From: Nocardioides sp. W7
GTDB lineage: Bacteria > Actinomycetota > Actinomycetes > Propionibacteriales > Nocardioidaceae
Direction: 5' to 3'
Length of the DNA: 64,000 bases
Assembly: GCF_022919075.1 (NCBI RefSeq)
Contig: NZ_CP095078.1
Location: 3,534,001-3,598,000 of the forward strand
Shown: positions 11,450 to 23,405 of the stretch, in pieces
Layout of the letters: every line of letters begins with the position of its first letter
Numbering within the stretch: the stretch's first letter is position 1
Program-made: the position numbers and the translations under genes
Notes under the pieces: generated by a model
What the model was told of the DNA's origin: nothing
Seen by the model: the letters and a program-made list of their open reading frames with translations, nothing else
Database searches by the model: none

Positions 11450-12118
11450 TCAGCGCGCGGGCCCGGCGTGGCCGGCGACGCAGCGCCAGCGGTCCTGCTC
11501 CTCCACCCAGATCTGGGTGACCGGCATCGCGAAGGTCAGCTCGACGCCGTCGCAGACGACCCGGTCGTGGACGACACAGGTGTGCACGCCGGTGCTGCCC
11601 ACGATCACGACCCGGGGGTCGTCGAGGCGCTGCTCGAGCCAGCGCAAGGAGCCCTCGGTGTTGGCGCGGACGTACGACGCCCGGTCGAGCACGTCGCCGC
11701 GGTGGGTGGTCCAGGTGAAGTTCGGGTGGAGCAGGTGCAGCAGGTTGTCGGGGTCGCCCGACACCAGGGCCGCCGATCGCTGCTCGGCCGACGCCAGGAC
11801 GCCGTGCCGCGCGGCGTCGGCGGGGTCCGGGACGTAGGCGTACCAGCCGGGCGCCTCCTCGACGAGCGGATCGGGGTCGGGGCACCGCTCGTCGAACGGC
11901 TCGGTGCCCGCGGGCCACACGGCCTCGGCCCGGAACGAGTAGTCGTCCTGGTCGACGGACTCCCAGACGAAGCGGACCTGCTCGCCCGCAGCGAGGCGGC
12001 GGTAGCCGTCCTCCACGAGGGCCGAGTAGTGCATCCAGCAACCACCGGGTGTCCGTTCGCTCGAGAGAACGCCCCAGCCCTCATCGTCGTGCCACTCCAG
12101 TACCTTGCCGGTCGCCAT
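11450..12118 (-). CDS. Cold-shock-like domain fused to an NTF2/SnoaL-like domain
   Basis: 222 residues. Residues 1-70 resemble a cold-shock nucleic-acid-binding fold: TGKVLEWHDDEGWGVLSS fills the RNP1 region and GCWMHYSAL the RNP2 region, though the aromatic RNP1 residues are degenerate. After a proline/acidic linker, residues about 105-220 resemble a DUF4440/SnoaL (NTF2-like) domain, with LLHLLHPNFTWTTHRGDV and a WVEEQDRWRCVAGHAGP end. The ATG at 12118 gives the usual MATGKV start. No function can be assigned; it may be an RNA-responsive or nucleotide-binding protein, which is inference. Confidence 0.75.
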   Translation of the reverse strand: MATGKVLEWHDDEGWGVLSSERTPGGCWMHYSALVEDGYRRLAAGEQVRFVWESVDQDDYSFRAEAVWPAGTEPFDERCPDPDPLVEEAPGWYAYVPDPADAARHGVLASAEQRSAALVSGDPDNLLHLLHPNFTWTTHRGDVLDRASYVRANTEGSLRWLEQRLDDPRVVIVGSTGVHTCVVHDRVVCDGVELTFAMPVTQIWVEEQDRWRCVAGHAGPAR

Positions 12119-12143
12119 GGCGCTCAGTCTGGCGGACCGACGC

Positions 12144-15065
12144 TCAACCGACCACTGAGACCGCCGAGCCGGTGCGAAACTTGCTGACGACCAGCTGCGT
12201 CGGGATTCGGTCGCGCATCTCCGCGACGTGGCTGACGACGCCGACGACCCGACCGCCGTCACGCAGCGAGTCGAGAGTGTCGAGGACGTCGTCGAGGGTG
12301 TCGGCGTCGAGCGCGCCGAAGCCCTCGTCGACGAAGAGGGTGTCCAGGTCGGCGCCGCCGGTCTCCTGGGTGATCACGTCGGCCAGACCCAGCGCCAGGG
12401 CAAGCGAGACGACGAAGGTCTCGCCGCCCGACAGCGTCGCAGGGTCGCGTGACTCGCCGGACCAGTCGTCGCGGACCAGCAGGCTGAGGCCCCCTCGGGT
12501 CTCGCCGGCGCCCCTGCGGCCGGTGTGCTCCAACGAGTAGCGCTGGTCGCTCATCCGCGCGAGTCGCTCGTTGGCGGCGGCGACCACCTGGGAGAGTCGG
12601 TAGGCCAGGACGTACGCCGAGAGCCGCATCTGCAGCCGGTTGTCGGCGGACTTGCCCTCGACGAAGCTCGACAGCCGGGTGGTCAGCTCCAGCTCGGAGC
12701 GCACCGGCGCCCAGCGCTCGAGCGCGAGGGCGAGCTCGGCCGCCAGCAGGGTGAGCCGCTCGACCCGGTTGGCCCAGGCGGCCTCGGTGGTGCGGGCCGC
12801 GGTCAGTGCGGTCAGCGAGCGGGCGTGGGCGCGGGTCAGCGCCCGCAGGTCGGGTGCGGGGAACAGGCCGACCTGGTCGGCACCGGGCTCGGCGAGGACC
12901 GCCTCCGCATTGGCCAGCCGCCGCTCGTGGTCGGCGACCCGGGCTGCGAGCCGGTCGAGCTCGTCGCGGGGGAGGGCGGCGGCGACTGCGGCGGCGGCGT
13001 CGTCGAAGCCGGCCTCGGCGGCGGCCTCCTCGGACCGGCGGTCCGCCTCGCTGGCGGCGGCGGCCGCCGCGTCGCGGGCGTCGAGTGAGCGGAGCAGCGC
13101 CCGCCCGGACCGCTCCCGGCCGATCAGATCGGCCAGCAGGTCGGCGAGCGTGCCGTGGGGCGCTTCGTCGAGCACCCGGTCGACCTCAGCCCGGAGCATC
13201 GTCGCCTCCTGGCCGAGCAGCCGGAGCGAGGCGGCGGTCTCGGCGGCCTCGGCCTCCTGGCGACGGACCGCCTCGGAGACCGTGGTGCGCTCGGCCTCGG
13301 CAACGCCGAGTGACGCCTCGATCTGGGGGGCGACGGCCGCAGTGTCGGCGAGGGAGGCGTGACGCGAACGCAGGTCGTCGAGATCGGTCGGATCGCCCGC
13401 ACGGGACATGGCGTGCCCGAGCCGGGTCGCCAGGTCGCGGGCCTCCACGTCGCGCAGGTGCTCGTCGGCCGCGGCCGTGTCGGCGGCCTTCTGGGCGGCC
13501 CGCTCGGCGGCGGCGTCGGGCGCACTCGCGGATCGCGCGGCCTTGTGGGGATGCTCGTGCGAGCCGCACACCGGACAGCTGGCTCCGACCGCGAGCCCGT
13601 GCGCGATCTCGGCCGCCATGCCCTCGAGCCGGGCCTGGCGGACGTCGAGCGCCCGGCTTCGGAGGTCCAGGGTGAGCTCGCGCGCCTCGGCGTGGACGAC
13701 GCGCGCCCGCTCGAGGGCGACGGTGAGGGCGGCCACCTCCTCGTGCGCCGCGAGCCGCGCCGCCACCGAGTCGACCTCGGCCGCGGCGACCCGGGCGGTC
13801 TCGAGCCGGGCGCGCAGGTCGGTGACCAACGCGGGCAGCTCGTCGGCACGCCGACAGGAGACCTGGAGGGCTGCGGCCACGCGGTCACGCCGGGTCTCGA
13901 GCGAGGTCAGCTCCCGGTCGAGCACGGCCAGCCGCTCGGCCCGGGGCTGCAGGGCCCGGACCCGGGCCACGCTCTCGACGACCTCGGCGGTGTCGGACTC
14001 GACGCTCGCCCGGACGGTGCCCGGTGGCACCTGCGTCAGCGCCTGCTCGTGGGCGCGTCGGGCGTCCTGCGCGACGCGCCGGAGAGGTACGACGGTGGCG
14101 GCGCGACGGGCCGCCTCGACCCGGACCCGGGCGCCGGCGTGCTCGTCGGCCGCGGCGAGCAGCCGGCCGTGCTCGGCGGCGGCGGCCTCGACCCGGGCCT
14201 GCTGATCAGCGGTCGCCCGGCCGGCGTCCAGCGCGGCCCGGGCGCCCTGCTCGGCCTGGGCGACGACCCGGGTCGCGGCGGTGGCGGCGGAGAGTGAGCC
14301 GCGGGCCTCGGCCACCAGCTCGGCCGCCCAGGACGCGAGGGTCCCGTCGTCGGCATGGGCGGTGAGGTCGCGGACGTCCCAGTCGTCCGGGAGCGGGGTG
14401 TCCGCCGACTCGGAGAACCGGCTGACCAGGTCGGCGACGTCCTGGTGGACGCCCTCGGAGGAGCGGCGCAGGTCGATCCTCCGATCACGCAGCCAGCGCT
14501 CGACGTCCTCGAACCGACCGGTGCGGAAGAGCTGCTGGAGCAGCTGGTGGCGCTCCTCGGACCGGGAGCGCAGGAACGCCTGGAACCGGCCCTGCGGCAG
14601 CATCGCGACCTGGGTGAACTGGGTGAGGTTCATCCCGACCAGTCGGCTGATCAGATGGCCGGCCTCGTCGAGCCGGCTGGACAGCGGCACCCACCCACCG
14701 GCGACCCGCTCGGAGAGGGTCACCGACGCCTGCTGGCTGGTGGTGCCGGCGCCCCGCTTCTTGGGTCGCTCCCAGGCGGGCGAGCGGACCAGCCGGAACC
14801 GGCGGCCGGACAGGGTCGCCTCGAGCGTGACCCGCGGCGCGACGCCGGGCGCGGCCCGGTCGGACCGCAGCCGCCGGGCGGTGCTGCGGTCGCCGGGGAC
14901 GTCGCCGTACAGCGCGAAGCAGACGGCATCGAGGACGCTGGTCTTGCCGGCGCCGGTGGGACCGGAGAGCAGGAACAGGCCGGCGCCCGACAGGTGGTCG
15001 AAGTCGATCTCGACGGTGTCGGCGAACGGCCCGAAGGCGGTGATCTCGAGGTGGTGGAGGCGCAT
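12144..15065 (-). CDS. sbcC: DNA double-strand-break nuclease subunit SbcC (Rad50-like ATPase)
   Basis: 973 residues. Walker A GPTGAGKT is at residues 35-42; the central long coiled-coil arms carry the zinc-hook CPVCG; the C-terminal lobe has the signature LSGGETFVVSLALALGLAD followed by Walker B LDTLFVDEGFGALD. SbcC with SbcD opens hairpin and protein-blocked DNA ends. The start ATG at 15065 overlaps the sbcD stop by one base. The hook is compact, with many Ala/Glu/Arg heptads either side. Confidence 0.95.
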   Translation of the reverse strand: MRLHHLEITAFGPFADTVEIDFDHLSGAGLFLLSGPTGAGKTSVLDAVCFALYGDVPGDRSTARRLRSDRAAPGVAPRVTLEATLSGRRFRLVRSPAWERPKKRGAGTTSQQASVTLSERVAGGWVPLSSRLDEAGHLISRLVGMNLTQFTQVAMLPQGRFQAFLRSRSEERHQLLQQLFRTGRFEDVERWLRDRRIDLRRSSEGVHQDVADLVSRFSESADTPLPDDWDVRDLTAHADDGTLASWAAELVAEARGSLSAATAATRVVAQAEQGARAALDAGRATADQQARVEAAAAEHGRLLAAADEHAGARVRVEAARRAATVVPLRRVAQDARRAHEQALTQVPPGTVRASVESDTAEVVESVARVRALQPRAERLAVLDRELTSLETRRDRVAAALQVSCRRADELPALVTDLRARLETARVAAAEVDSVAARLAAHEEVAALTVALERARVVHAEARELTLDLRSRALDVRQARLEGMAAEIAHGLAVGASCPVCGSHEHPHKAARSASAPDAAAERAAQKAADTAAADEHLRDVEARDLATRLGHAMSRAGDPTDLDDLRSRHASLADTAAVAPQIEASLGVAEAERTTVSEAVRRQEAEAAETAASLRLLGQEATMLRAEVDRVLDEAPHGTLADLLADLIGRERSGRALLRSLDARDAAAAAASEADRRSEEAAAEAGFDDAAAAVAAALPRDELDRLAARVADHERRLANAEAVLAEPGADQVGLFPAPDLRALTRAHARSLTALTAARTTEAAWANRVERLTLLAAELALALERWAPVRSELELTTRLSSFVEGKSADNRLQMRLSAYVLAYRLSQVVAAANERLARMSDQRYSLEHTGRRGAGETRGGLSLLVRDDWSGESRDPATLSGGETFVVSLALALGLADVITQETGGADLDTLFVDEGFGALDADTLDDVLDTLDSLRDGGRVVGVVSHVAEMRDRIPTQLVVSKFRTGSAVSVVG

Positions 15066-16231
15066 CAGTCGCCCTCCGTGAGGACCGTGTCGACGTCGGA
15101 GTCGTCGCAGCAGGCGTCGACCGCCCGGAAGAGCAGTGCCGTCTCGTCGTCGGACGGCTCCGTGCCCCGGAGCTCGGTCATGAACTCGCGGGCGACGTCG
15201 TGGTCGGTGCGGCCGTGGGTGCGCTCGGCGGGCAGGCTGCCGAGCCCGGGGACGGCCGCCTCGAAGCCGAGCACGAGCGTGTGCGGGAACCGGCTGCGCA
15301 GCCGCTCCATCGCCCCGGTCGGGCGCGCTGCGTCGGTCAGCGTGACCTGCAACCAGGCGCTCTCGTGGGCCGCCAGGCCGGGGTCGCCCAGCAGCGACTC
15401 CAGCTCGCCGCGCAGCCGGGCGAGCGGCCGCGGCACCGGGGCCTCGACGAAGGTCGTCGAGATGACGCCCTCCGCGCCGAGGTCGACCAGCCAGGACCCC
15501 TTGTGCTGGTCGGCCTCCGAGAAGGAGTAGGCCAGCGGCGAGCCGCTGTAGCGGACGGACTCGGTGAGCGTATGCGGACCGTGCAGGTGGCCGAGCGCGG
15601 TGTAGGAGACCCCGTCGAAGACCGAGGTCGGCACCCGGGAGACGCCACCGACGCTGATGTCGCGCTCGGAGTCGCTCGGCTGCGCGCCCGCGACGAACGC
15701 GTGGGCGAGCACCACCGACCGGGTCGCGGCCGAGCGGTCGGCCAGGTCGGCGCGGACCCGACGCATCGCCTCGGTCAGGGCGGCCTCGTGGGAGCGCCCG
15801 GCGAGCCCCCAGGGCTCGCGGACCGCGTCGGGGTCGAGGTAGGGGATGCCGTGGACGGCGACCGGACCGTGCTCGTCCTCCAGCAGCACCGGGGTGCCCA
15901 CGCGGCCGGCGTCGGTGCGGATGTAGACACCGGCCGCGTCGATCAGCCGGGAGCTGAACCCGAGCCGCTGGGCGGAGTCGTGGTTGCCGCTGGTCAGCAC
16001 GACCTGCGCGCGCGACGCGGCCAGCCGGGCCAGGGTCTCGTCGGCGAGCCGGACCGCGTCGACGTGGGGGAGTGCCCGGTCGTAGACGTCGCCCGCGACC
16101 ACGACCAGGTCGACCCGCTCGGCCGCGACCACCTCCAGCAGGTGGTCGATGTAGCTCGCCTGGTGGGTGAGCATCCCCTCGCGGTGGAACGACCGGCCCA
16201 GGTGCCAGTCGGAGGTATGGAGGATGCGCAC
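15065..16231 (-). CDS. sbcD: Exonuclease SbcD (Mre11-like)
   Basis: 388 residues. The calcineurin-like phosphoesterase motifs are in order: DWH (Asp8, His10), GDVYDR, SGNHD and GHLHGPH. It is the manganese-dependent nuclease of the SbcCD complex that processes hairpins and DNA ends. GTG start at 16231 gives MRILHTSDWHLGRSF, the typical N-terminus. Coupled to sbcC by a TGATG overlap. SbcCD is relevant to this window because it removes long DNA palindromes of the kind found in the repeats listed here, a functional link that is inference. Confidence 0.95.
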   Translation of the reverse strand: MRILHTSDWHLGRSFHREGMLTHQASYIDHLLEVVAAERVDLVVVAGDVYDRALPHVDAVRLADETLARLAASRAQVVLTSGNHDSAQRLGFSSRLIDAAGVYIRTDAGRVGTPVLLEDEHGPVAVHGIPYLDPDAVREPWGLAGRSHEAALTEAMRRVRADLADRSAATRSVVLAHAFVAGAQPSDSERDISVGGVSRVPTSVFDGVSYTALGHLHGPHTLTESVRYSGSPLAYSFSEADQHKGSWLVDLGAEGVISTTFVEAPVPRPLARLRGELESLLGDPGLAAHESAWLQVTLTDAARPTGAMERLRSRFPHTLVLGFEAAVPGLGSLPAERTHGRTDHDVAREFMTELRGTEPSDDETALLFRAVDACCDDSDVDTVLTEGD

Positions 16232-16290
16232 AGGACGAACCTAGGAGGCGGCACCGACAGGGCGGCGTACCCACGCCGGGACGTGACGGA

Positions 16291-17114
16291 TCAGGCGTAG
16301 CGCACGCAGCGGTCGGCGGAGACGAAGCCGTACAGCACCAGTCCGGCCTCCTCGGCCAGGCGCACCGACAGGCTGGAAGGCGCCCCGACCGCGACCAGCG
16401 AGCCGGTGCCGGCGGCGACGGCCTTCTGCACCAGCTCGAACCCGGCCCGACCGCTGACCACCAGGCAGGCACCGGCCTCGGGCGCGGCCCCCAGGATCCG
16501 GGCACCGGTCACCTTGTCGACGGCGTTGTGCCGGCCGATGTCCTCGCGGCCCACGAGCACCACGCCGTCCGCGTCGACGAGGGCCGCGGCGTGCACCCCG
16601 CCGGTGCGGGTGAAGACCTGCTGCTGCTCGCCCAGCCGGTCGGGCAGGGTCCGGACGACCTCGGGCGGCGGGACCGGCCCGGCCCAGCGCTCCCCACGAG
16701 GTACGTCGAGCACCGCGGCCACGCTGTCCTTGCCGCAGACCCCGCACGCGGACGAGCCGCTGGACGCGGCGTCGTGGCGGTGGCCCGGGTCGCGCGCGGG
16801 CGGCCCGGCGAGCGTCACCGTGACGACGTTGAACTCCTGCTCGGCAGTCAGCGCCTCGTCGGTGCAGTAGGCGACCCCACGGATCGCCGCGCCCGCCTCG
16901 ACGATCCCCTCGTGCCGCAGCCAGCCGGCCGCGAGCTCGAAGTCGTGACCAGGGGTGCGCATCGTCACCCACACCCGCCGCGCGGCGGCTCCCGGCCAGG
17001 CCAGCCGGATCTCGAGCGGCTCCTCGGTCGCCAGCCGGTCCTCGCGCTCGCGCTCGGCCTTCTCGTCGAACTCCCGGACCCGGGTGCGGACCGTCGGGCC
17101 GGGACGGCGGGCCG

Positions 17115-17118
<4 letters not shown>
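16291..17118 (-). CDS. fdhD: FdhD, formate dehydrogenase accessory sulfurtransferase
   Basis: 275 residues. The sulfur-relay cysteines are C125 and C128 in ACGVCGKDSV. FdhD moves sulfur from a cysteine desulfurase to the bis-MGD cofactor of formate dehydrogenase. The GTG at 17118 overlaps the pepN stop as GTGA. No formate dehydrogenase or molybdopterin gene lies nearby, so its client enzyme must be elsewhere in the genome. Confidence 0.95.
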
Positions 17119-19571
<2,453 letters not shown>

Positions 19572-19702
19572 CCCTCGAACTGTAGGACGCACCGCGCGAC
19601 CTCTTCGCGTGTTCCCCGGTCAGGAGGGGTCGCGGTGCCTAGGCTGAGGCCCCCGTCGGCGCGACGCACGTCGCCCCGCCCTCGCCCTCGGAAGGGTTCC
19701 CC

Positions 19703-21493
19703 ATGTCTCTGCTCCACCGCCGCCACCGGCTGGTGTCCTTGGCGACCGCAGCCACCCTGGCCCTCGGCCTCCCGGCGGTCGGCGCGACCCTCCTCGCGGG
19801 CCCGGCCCAGTCGGCCGACCCGGCCGCGGACTGCAAGGCGCCGTTCCCCGTCGACGAGATCGCGGCCGGCGACGCCGTCAACGGCCTCACCGTCGTGCGG
19901 GGCACCACCCCCACGACCTTCACCGGCGAGGTGCTCGGGGTCGTCGAGGACGGTATCGGGCCCGACATCCCGATGGTGATGGTCGATCTCGACATGCCCG
20001 AGTTCGCGAGCACCGGCGGGATCTGGCAGGGCATGTCCGGCTCGCCGGTGTACACCGCCGACGGCCGGCTCCTCGGCGCCGTGGGCTACGGCCTCGCGAC
20101 CGGCCCGTCGCCGATCGCGGGCATCACGCCGTTCGAGCACATGAACGACTACTTCCCGGACGCCCCTGCCGCCCCGACGCGGGTGGCCCTGGGCAAGGCC
20201 GCCGCGCGCACCGTCGCGGCTCGGGCGGGCATCAGCACCGGGGAGGCGGCCCGCGGCTTCCGCGAGCTCCCGATGCCGATGGGCATCTCCGGCCTCTCCG
20301 CCCGGCGGCTGGCCCACCTCCAGGCCAAGGCCCCGGCCCTGGTCGAGAAGAGCAGCTACGTCCTGGGTCGCGCCGCCGCTGCGGCCCCCGGCGCCGAGAC
20401 GATGGTCGCCGGGGGCAACCTCGCGGTGTCCGCGGCGTACGGCGACGTGACGATGGCCGGGATCGGCACCGTGACCTCGGTCTGTGCGGGCCGGGTCGTC
20501 GGCTTCGGGCACCCGATGGCGCTCTTCGGCGCGACCACGATGGGGCTGCACCCCGCGGACGCGGTCTACGTGCAGCCGGACCCGGTCGCGGCCCCGTTCA
20601 AGGTCGCCAACATCGGTCCGGCGGTCGGCACCGTCACCGACGACCGGCTGACCGGCGTGACCGGAACCTTCGGGGCAGCGCCCGCCTCGGCTGCCATCAC
20701 CTCGAACGTCACCTACGGGACGCGCTCGCGCACCGGGAGCACGGCGGTCTCGGTCCAGGACTTCGCCCCCGACGTGACCCTGATGCAGCTCGTCGCCAAC
20801 CAGGACCGGGTCGTCGACGGTGCCGCGAAGGGCTCCTCGCTGCTGACCTGGCAGGTCACCGGCGCCGAGGGCGGCAAGCCGTTCTCCCTGTCGTACACCG
20901 ACCGCTGGACCAGCAGCGACCTGTCCTTCGAGAGCGCCCTCGGGGTCGCCGAGCTGGTGGCCTACCTGCGCTCGCTCGACGACGTCACCATCGGGTCGGT
21001 CACCGCGACGGCGAACCTGACCGACGACCTGCGGCGCCACACCCTCGCGGCCGTGGAGCAGCGGCGCGGGGGCCAGTGGGTGCGAGTCACCCGGCGGGCG
21101 CCCGCGATCGGTCGCGCCGGCAAGACGATCCGGCTGCGCGCGGTCGTCGGTGGCCGGGCAGGCAAGCAGGTGGTGCCGCTGAAGCCGATCAGCCTGCCGA
21201 AGCGGGCCCGGGGCGTGCTCATGCTCGTCGCCGAGGGCGGCGACGGCGCGTGGGCGAGCCCGTCCGGCACCCGGACCTCCCAGGTCGGCGCCGCGCTCGC
21301 GAAGCAGCTGCGCCACGACCAGATCCGCGTGCAGGTCGGGACTCCGAACAAGGTCGACCTCGGCGGCTCGGACCTCGACGAGCTGCTCGAGATGCTGGGC
21401 CGGCGTCGGGCCTCGTTCGTGCAGTCCCAGACGAGCGCGCCCCTGGGCCACGTGGTCGCCGGCTCCAAGACCCTCAGCGTCTTCGTCCGCTGA
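19703..21493 (+). CDS. Secreted SpoIVB-like (S55 family) serine peptidase domain protein
   Basis: 596 residues. A signal peptide ends near LLAGPAQSA (residue 37). The GIWQGMSGSPVYTADGRLLGAVGYGL block at residues 106-130 and GFGHPMALFG near residue 270 match the S55 (SpoIVB) peptidase domain, in which the serine of GMSGSP is the nucleophile. SpoIVB itself signals across the spore membrane, but proteins like this occur widely in non-sporulating actinobacteria. The C-terminal third (about 330-596) has no recognised domain. Substrate and role unknown. It is divergent from pepN. Confidence 0.82.
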   Translation: MSLLHRRHRLVSLATAATLALGLPAVGATLLAGPAQSADPAADCKAPFPVDEIAAGDAVNGLTVVRGTTPTTFTGEVLGVVEDGIGPDIPMVMVDLDMPEFASTGGIWQGMSGSPVYTADGRLLGAVGYGLATGPSPIAGITPFEHMNDYFPDAPAAPTRVALGKAAARTVAARAGISTGEAARGFRELPMPMGISGLSARRLAHLQAKAPALVEKSSYVLGRAAAAAPGAETMVAGGNLAVSAAYGDVTMAGIGTVTSVCAGRVVGFGHPMALFGATTMGLHPADAVYVQPDPVAAPFKVANIGPAVGTVTDDRLTGVTGTFGAAPASAAITSNVTYGTRSRTGSTAVSVQDFAPDVTLMQLVANQDRVVDGAAKGSSLLTWQVTGAEGGKPFSLSYTDRWTSSDLSFESALGVAELVAYLRSLDDVTIGSVTATANLTDDLRRHTLAAVEQRRGGQWVRVTRRAPAIGRAGKTIRLRAVVGGRAGKQVVPLKPISLPKRARGVLMLVAEGGDGAWASPSGTRTSQVGAALAKQLRHDQIRVQVGTPNKVDLGGSDLDELLEMLGRRRASFVQSQTSAPLGHVVAGSKTLSVFVR

Positions 21494-21568
21494 CGACGAC
21501 CTGACCGCGGGTCGCCGGCAGGACCGGCGACCCGCGCACGGGCGTTCGCGCGGTCGTATCGTCGGTCC

Positions 21569-23353
21569 ATGGGTGCCGACGACGCACAGGCTCTGCTCGC
21601 GCTGATCCGGGAGTCCGTGATCGGCGAGGACCACCTGATGGAGACGCCGTACGGCGCGCGCCGGGTCACGTACGCCGACTACACGGCCTCCGGCCGGGCC
21701 CTGACCTTCCTCGAGGACTTCATCCGCGAGGAGGTGCTGCCGTCGTACGCGAACACCCACACCGAGTCCAGCGGCACCGGGCTGCAGACCACCCGGCTGC
21801 GTGAGGACGCCCGCGCGATCATCCACGCGGCCGTGGGCGGTGACGCCGACACGGTCGTGGTCTTCGCGGGTTCCGGCTGCACCGGCGCGATCGCCAAGCT
21901 CATCGGCGTGCTCGGGCTGCGGGTGCCCTCGGTGCTCGAGGACGCCTACGGGTTGTCCTCGCTGGTCCCGCCGGCCCAGCGACCGGTGGTGTTCCTGGGC
22001 CCCTACGAGCACCACTCCAACGAGGTGCCGTGGCGCGAGTCGATCGCCGACGTGGTGGTGATCCGCCAGGACGCGGACGGGGGAGTGGACGTCGACGACC
22101 TGCGGGCCCAGCTGGAGAAGCACGCCGACCGGGCCCTGAAGATCGGCACCTTCTCGGCGGCCTCCAACGTCACCGGGATCATCTCCGACACCGCCGGGAT
22201 CGCCGAGCTGCTGCACGAGCACGGGGCGCTCAGCCTGTGGGACTTCGCCGCGGCGGCGCCGTACGTCGACATCTCGATGCGCGCCCTGCCCGGCCGGCCC
22301 GCGTCGTACAAGGACGCCGTCTTCATCTCCCCGCACAAGTTCGTCGGTGGCCCGCAGACGCCCGGCGTGCTGGTCGCGCGCCGCGAGCTCTTCGCCAACC
22401 GGGTGCCCGACGTGCCCGGCGGCGGCACGGTGGCCTACGTCAACGACGACGACCACCGGTTCCTCGACGACCCCACGCACCGCGAGGAGGGCGGCACGCC
22501 GGCGATCATCGAGGCGGTGCGCGCCGGGCTGGTCTTCCAGCTCAAAGAGGCGGTCGGCACCGACATCATCCGGGAGCGCGAGGACCGGCACCTGGAGCGG
22601 GCGGTCGCCGCCTGGCGCGGGGAGCCAGCCCTGGAGCTGCTCGGCAACCTGGAGGCCCGGCGGCTCTCGATCGTCTCGTTCGTGGTCCGCTCCCCGTCGG
22701 GCCGCTTCCTGCACCACAACTACGTCGTCGCGCTGCTCAACGACCTGTTCGGGATCCAGTCGCGGGGCGGGTGCTCGTGTGCGGGCCCGTACGGCCACCG
22801 GCTCCTCGGGATCGACCTGGAGCGCTCACACGAGTTCGAGCGCGAGATCGCCGGCGGCTGCGAGGGGATCAAGCCCGGTTGGGTGCGGGTCAACCTCAAC
22901 TACTTCGTCTCCGACGCGATCGTCGACTACCTGGTCGAGGCGGTGCGGCTGGTGGCTCGTGACGGGTGGCGGCTCCTCGGCGACTACCGCTTCGACCCCT
23001 CCACCGGCCGGTGGCGGCACCGCGACGGGGTGGTGGCCCCGCCGCTCTCGCTGCACGACGTGTCGTACACCGGCGGCCTCCCGTCGTTCCCCACCAACCG
23101 GGCCACCGGAGGCGAGGAGCTGCTGGCCGCGCACCTGCGCGACGGCCAGGCGATCCTCGCCGCCGCGACCGGCCCCGACCTGACCTCGCACCCCGCCCTG
23201 CGGCCGGGGGTGATCAGTGCCGACTTCGAGCACCTGCGCTGGTTCGACCTCCCGGCTTCGAGCCTGCGAGAAGCCGACGAGGAGGTCGGGTCGAGTAGCC
23301 GCGCGAGCGACGAAGGAGCTCGCGACCGGCGTATCGAGACCACGGATCCCTAA
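21569..23353 (+). CDS. Class V aminotransferase / cysteine-desulfurase-like PLP enzyme
   Basis: 594 residues. PLP-binding features include the Schiff-base lysine in FISPHKFVGGPQTPGVLV and the upstream AASNVTGI and WDFAAAAPYVDI. The fold type matches class V aminotransferases (NifS/CsdA-like), but the protein is about 180 residues longer than SufS, with an extra C-terminal region after residue 440. Product and substrate cannot be assigned. The last 30 or so residues, from about residue 562, are encoded by a structured repeat unit (23253-23341), so the native C-terminus probably lay near DFEHLRWFDLP. Confidence 0.85.
   Translation: MGADDAQALLALIRESVIGEDHLMETPYGARRVTYADYTASGRALTFLEDFIREEVLPSYANTHTESSGTGLQTTRLREDARAIIHAAVGGDADTVVVFAGSGCTGAIAKLIGVLGLRVPSVLEDAYGLSSLVPPAQRPVVFLGPYEHHSNEVPWRESIADVVVIRQDADGGVDVDDLRAQLEKHADRALKIGTFSAASNVTGIISDTAGIAELLHEHGALSLWDFAAAAPYVDISMRALPGRPASYKDAVFISPHKFVGGPQTPGVLVARRELFANRVPDVPGGGTVAYVNDDDHRFLDDPTHREEGGTPAIIEAVRAGLVFQLKEAVGTDIIREREDRHLERAVAAWRGEPALELLGNLEARRLSIVSFVVRSPSGRFLHHNYVVALLNDLFGIQSRGGCSCAGPYGHRLLGIDLERSHEFEREIAGGCEGIKPGWVRVNLNYFVSDAIVDYLVEAVRLVARDGWRLLGDYRFDPSTGRWRHRDGVVAPPLSLHDVSYTGGLPSFPTNRATGGEELLAAHLRDGQAILAAATGPDLTSHPALRPGVISADFEHLRWFDLPASSLREADEEVGSSSRASDEGARDRRIETTDP
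23253..23341 (+). repeat. Two-hairpin structured repeat, copy inside a coding sequence
   Basis: Hairpin I: CGGCTTC (23253-23259), a ten-base loop GAGCCTGCGA, and GAAGCCG (23270-23276). Hairpin II: GCGAGC (23303-23308), loop GACGAAGGA, GCTCGC (23318-23323), within a frame GGTCGAGTAGC ... GGCGTATCGAGACC. The loops and the outer frame match the copies at 40657-40850, while the stem sequences differ but still pair. Here the unit is read through as the end of the PLP enzyme. Confidence 0.85.
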
Positions 23354-23405
23354 GCAGACCGATCGCCCGCAACCCTTGCCGAGTCAGCAGAAGTAGCGGG
23401 CCGAG

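Noticed and set aside
9752..12187. 811-codon open frame on the plus strand
   Set aside because: It lies antisense to tldD and the cold-shock fusion. The product is a low-complexity Arg/Val/Gly/Asp mixture typical of third-position GC bias, while the minus-strand products have recognisable motifs.
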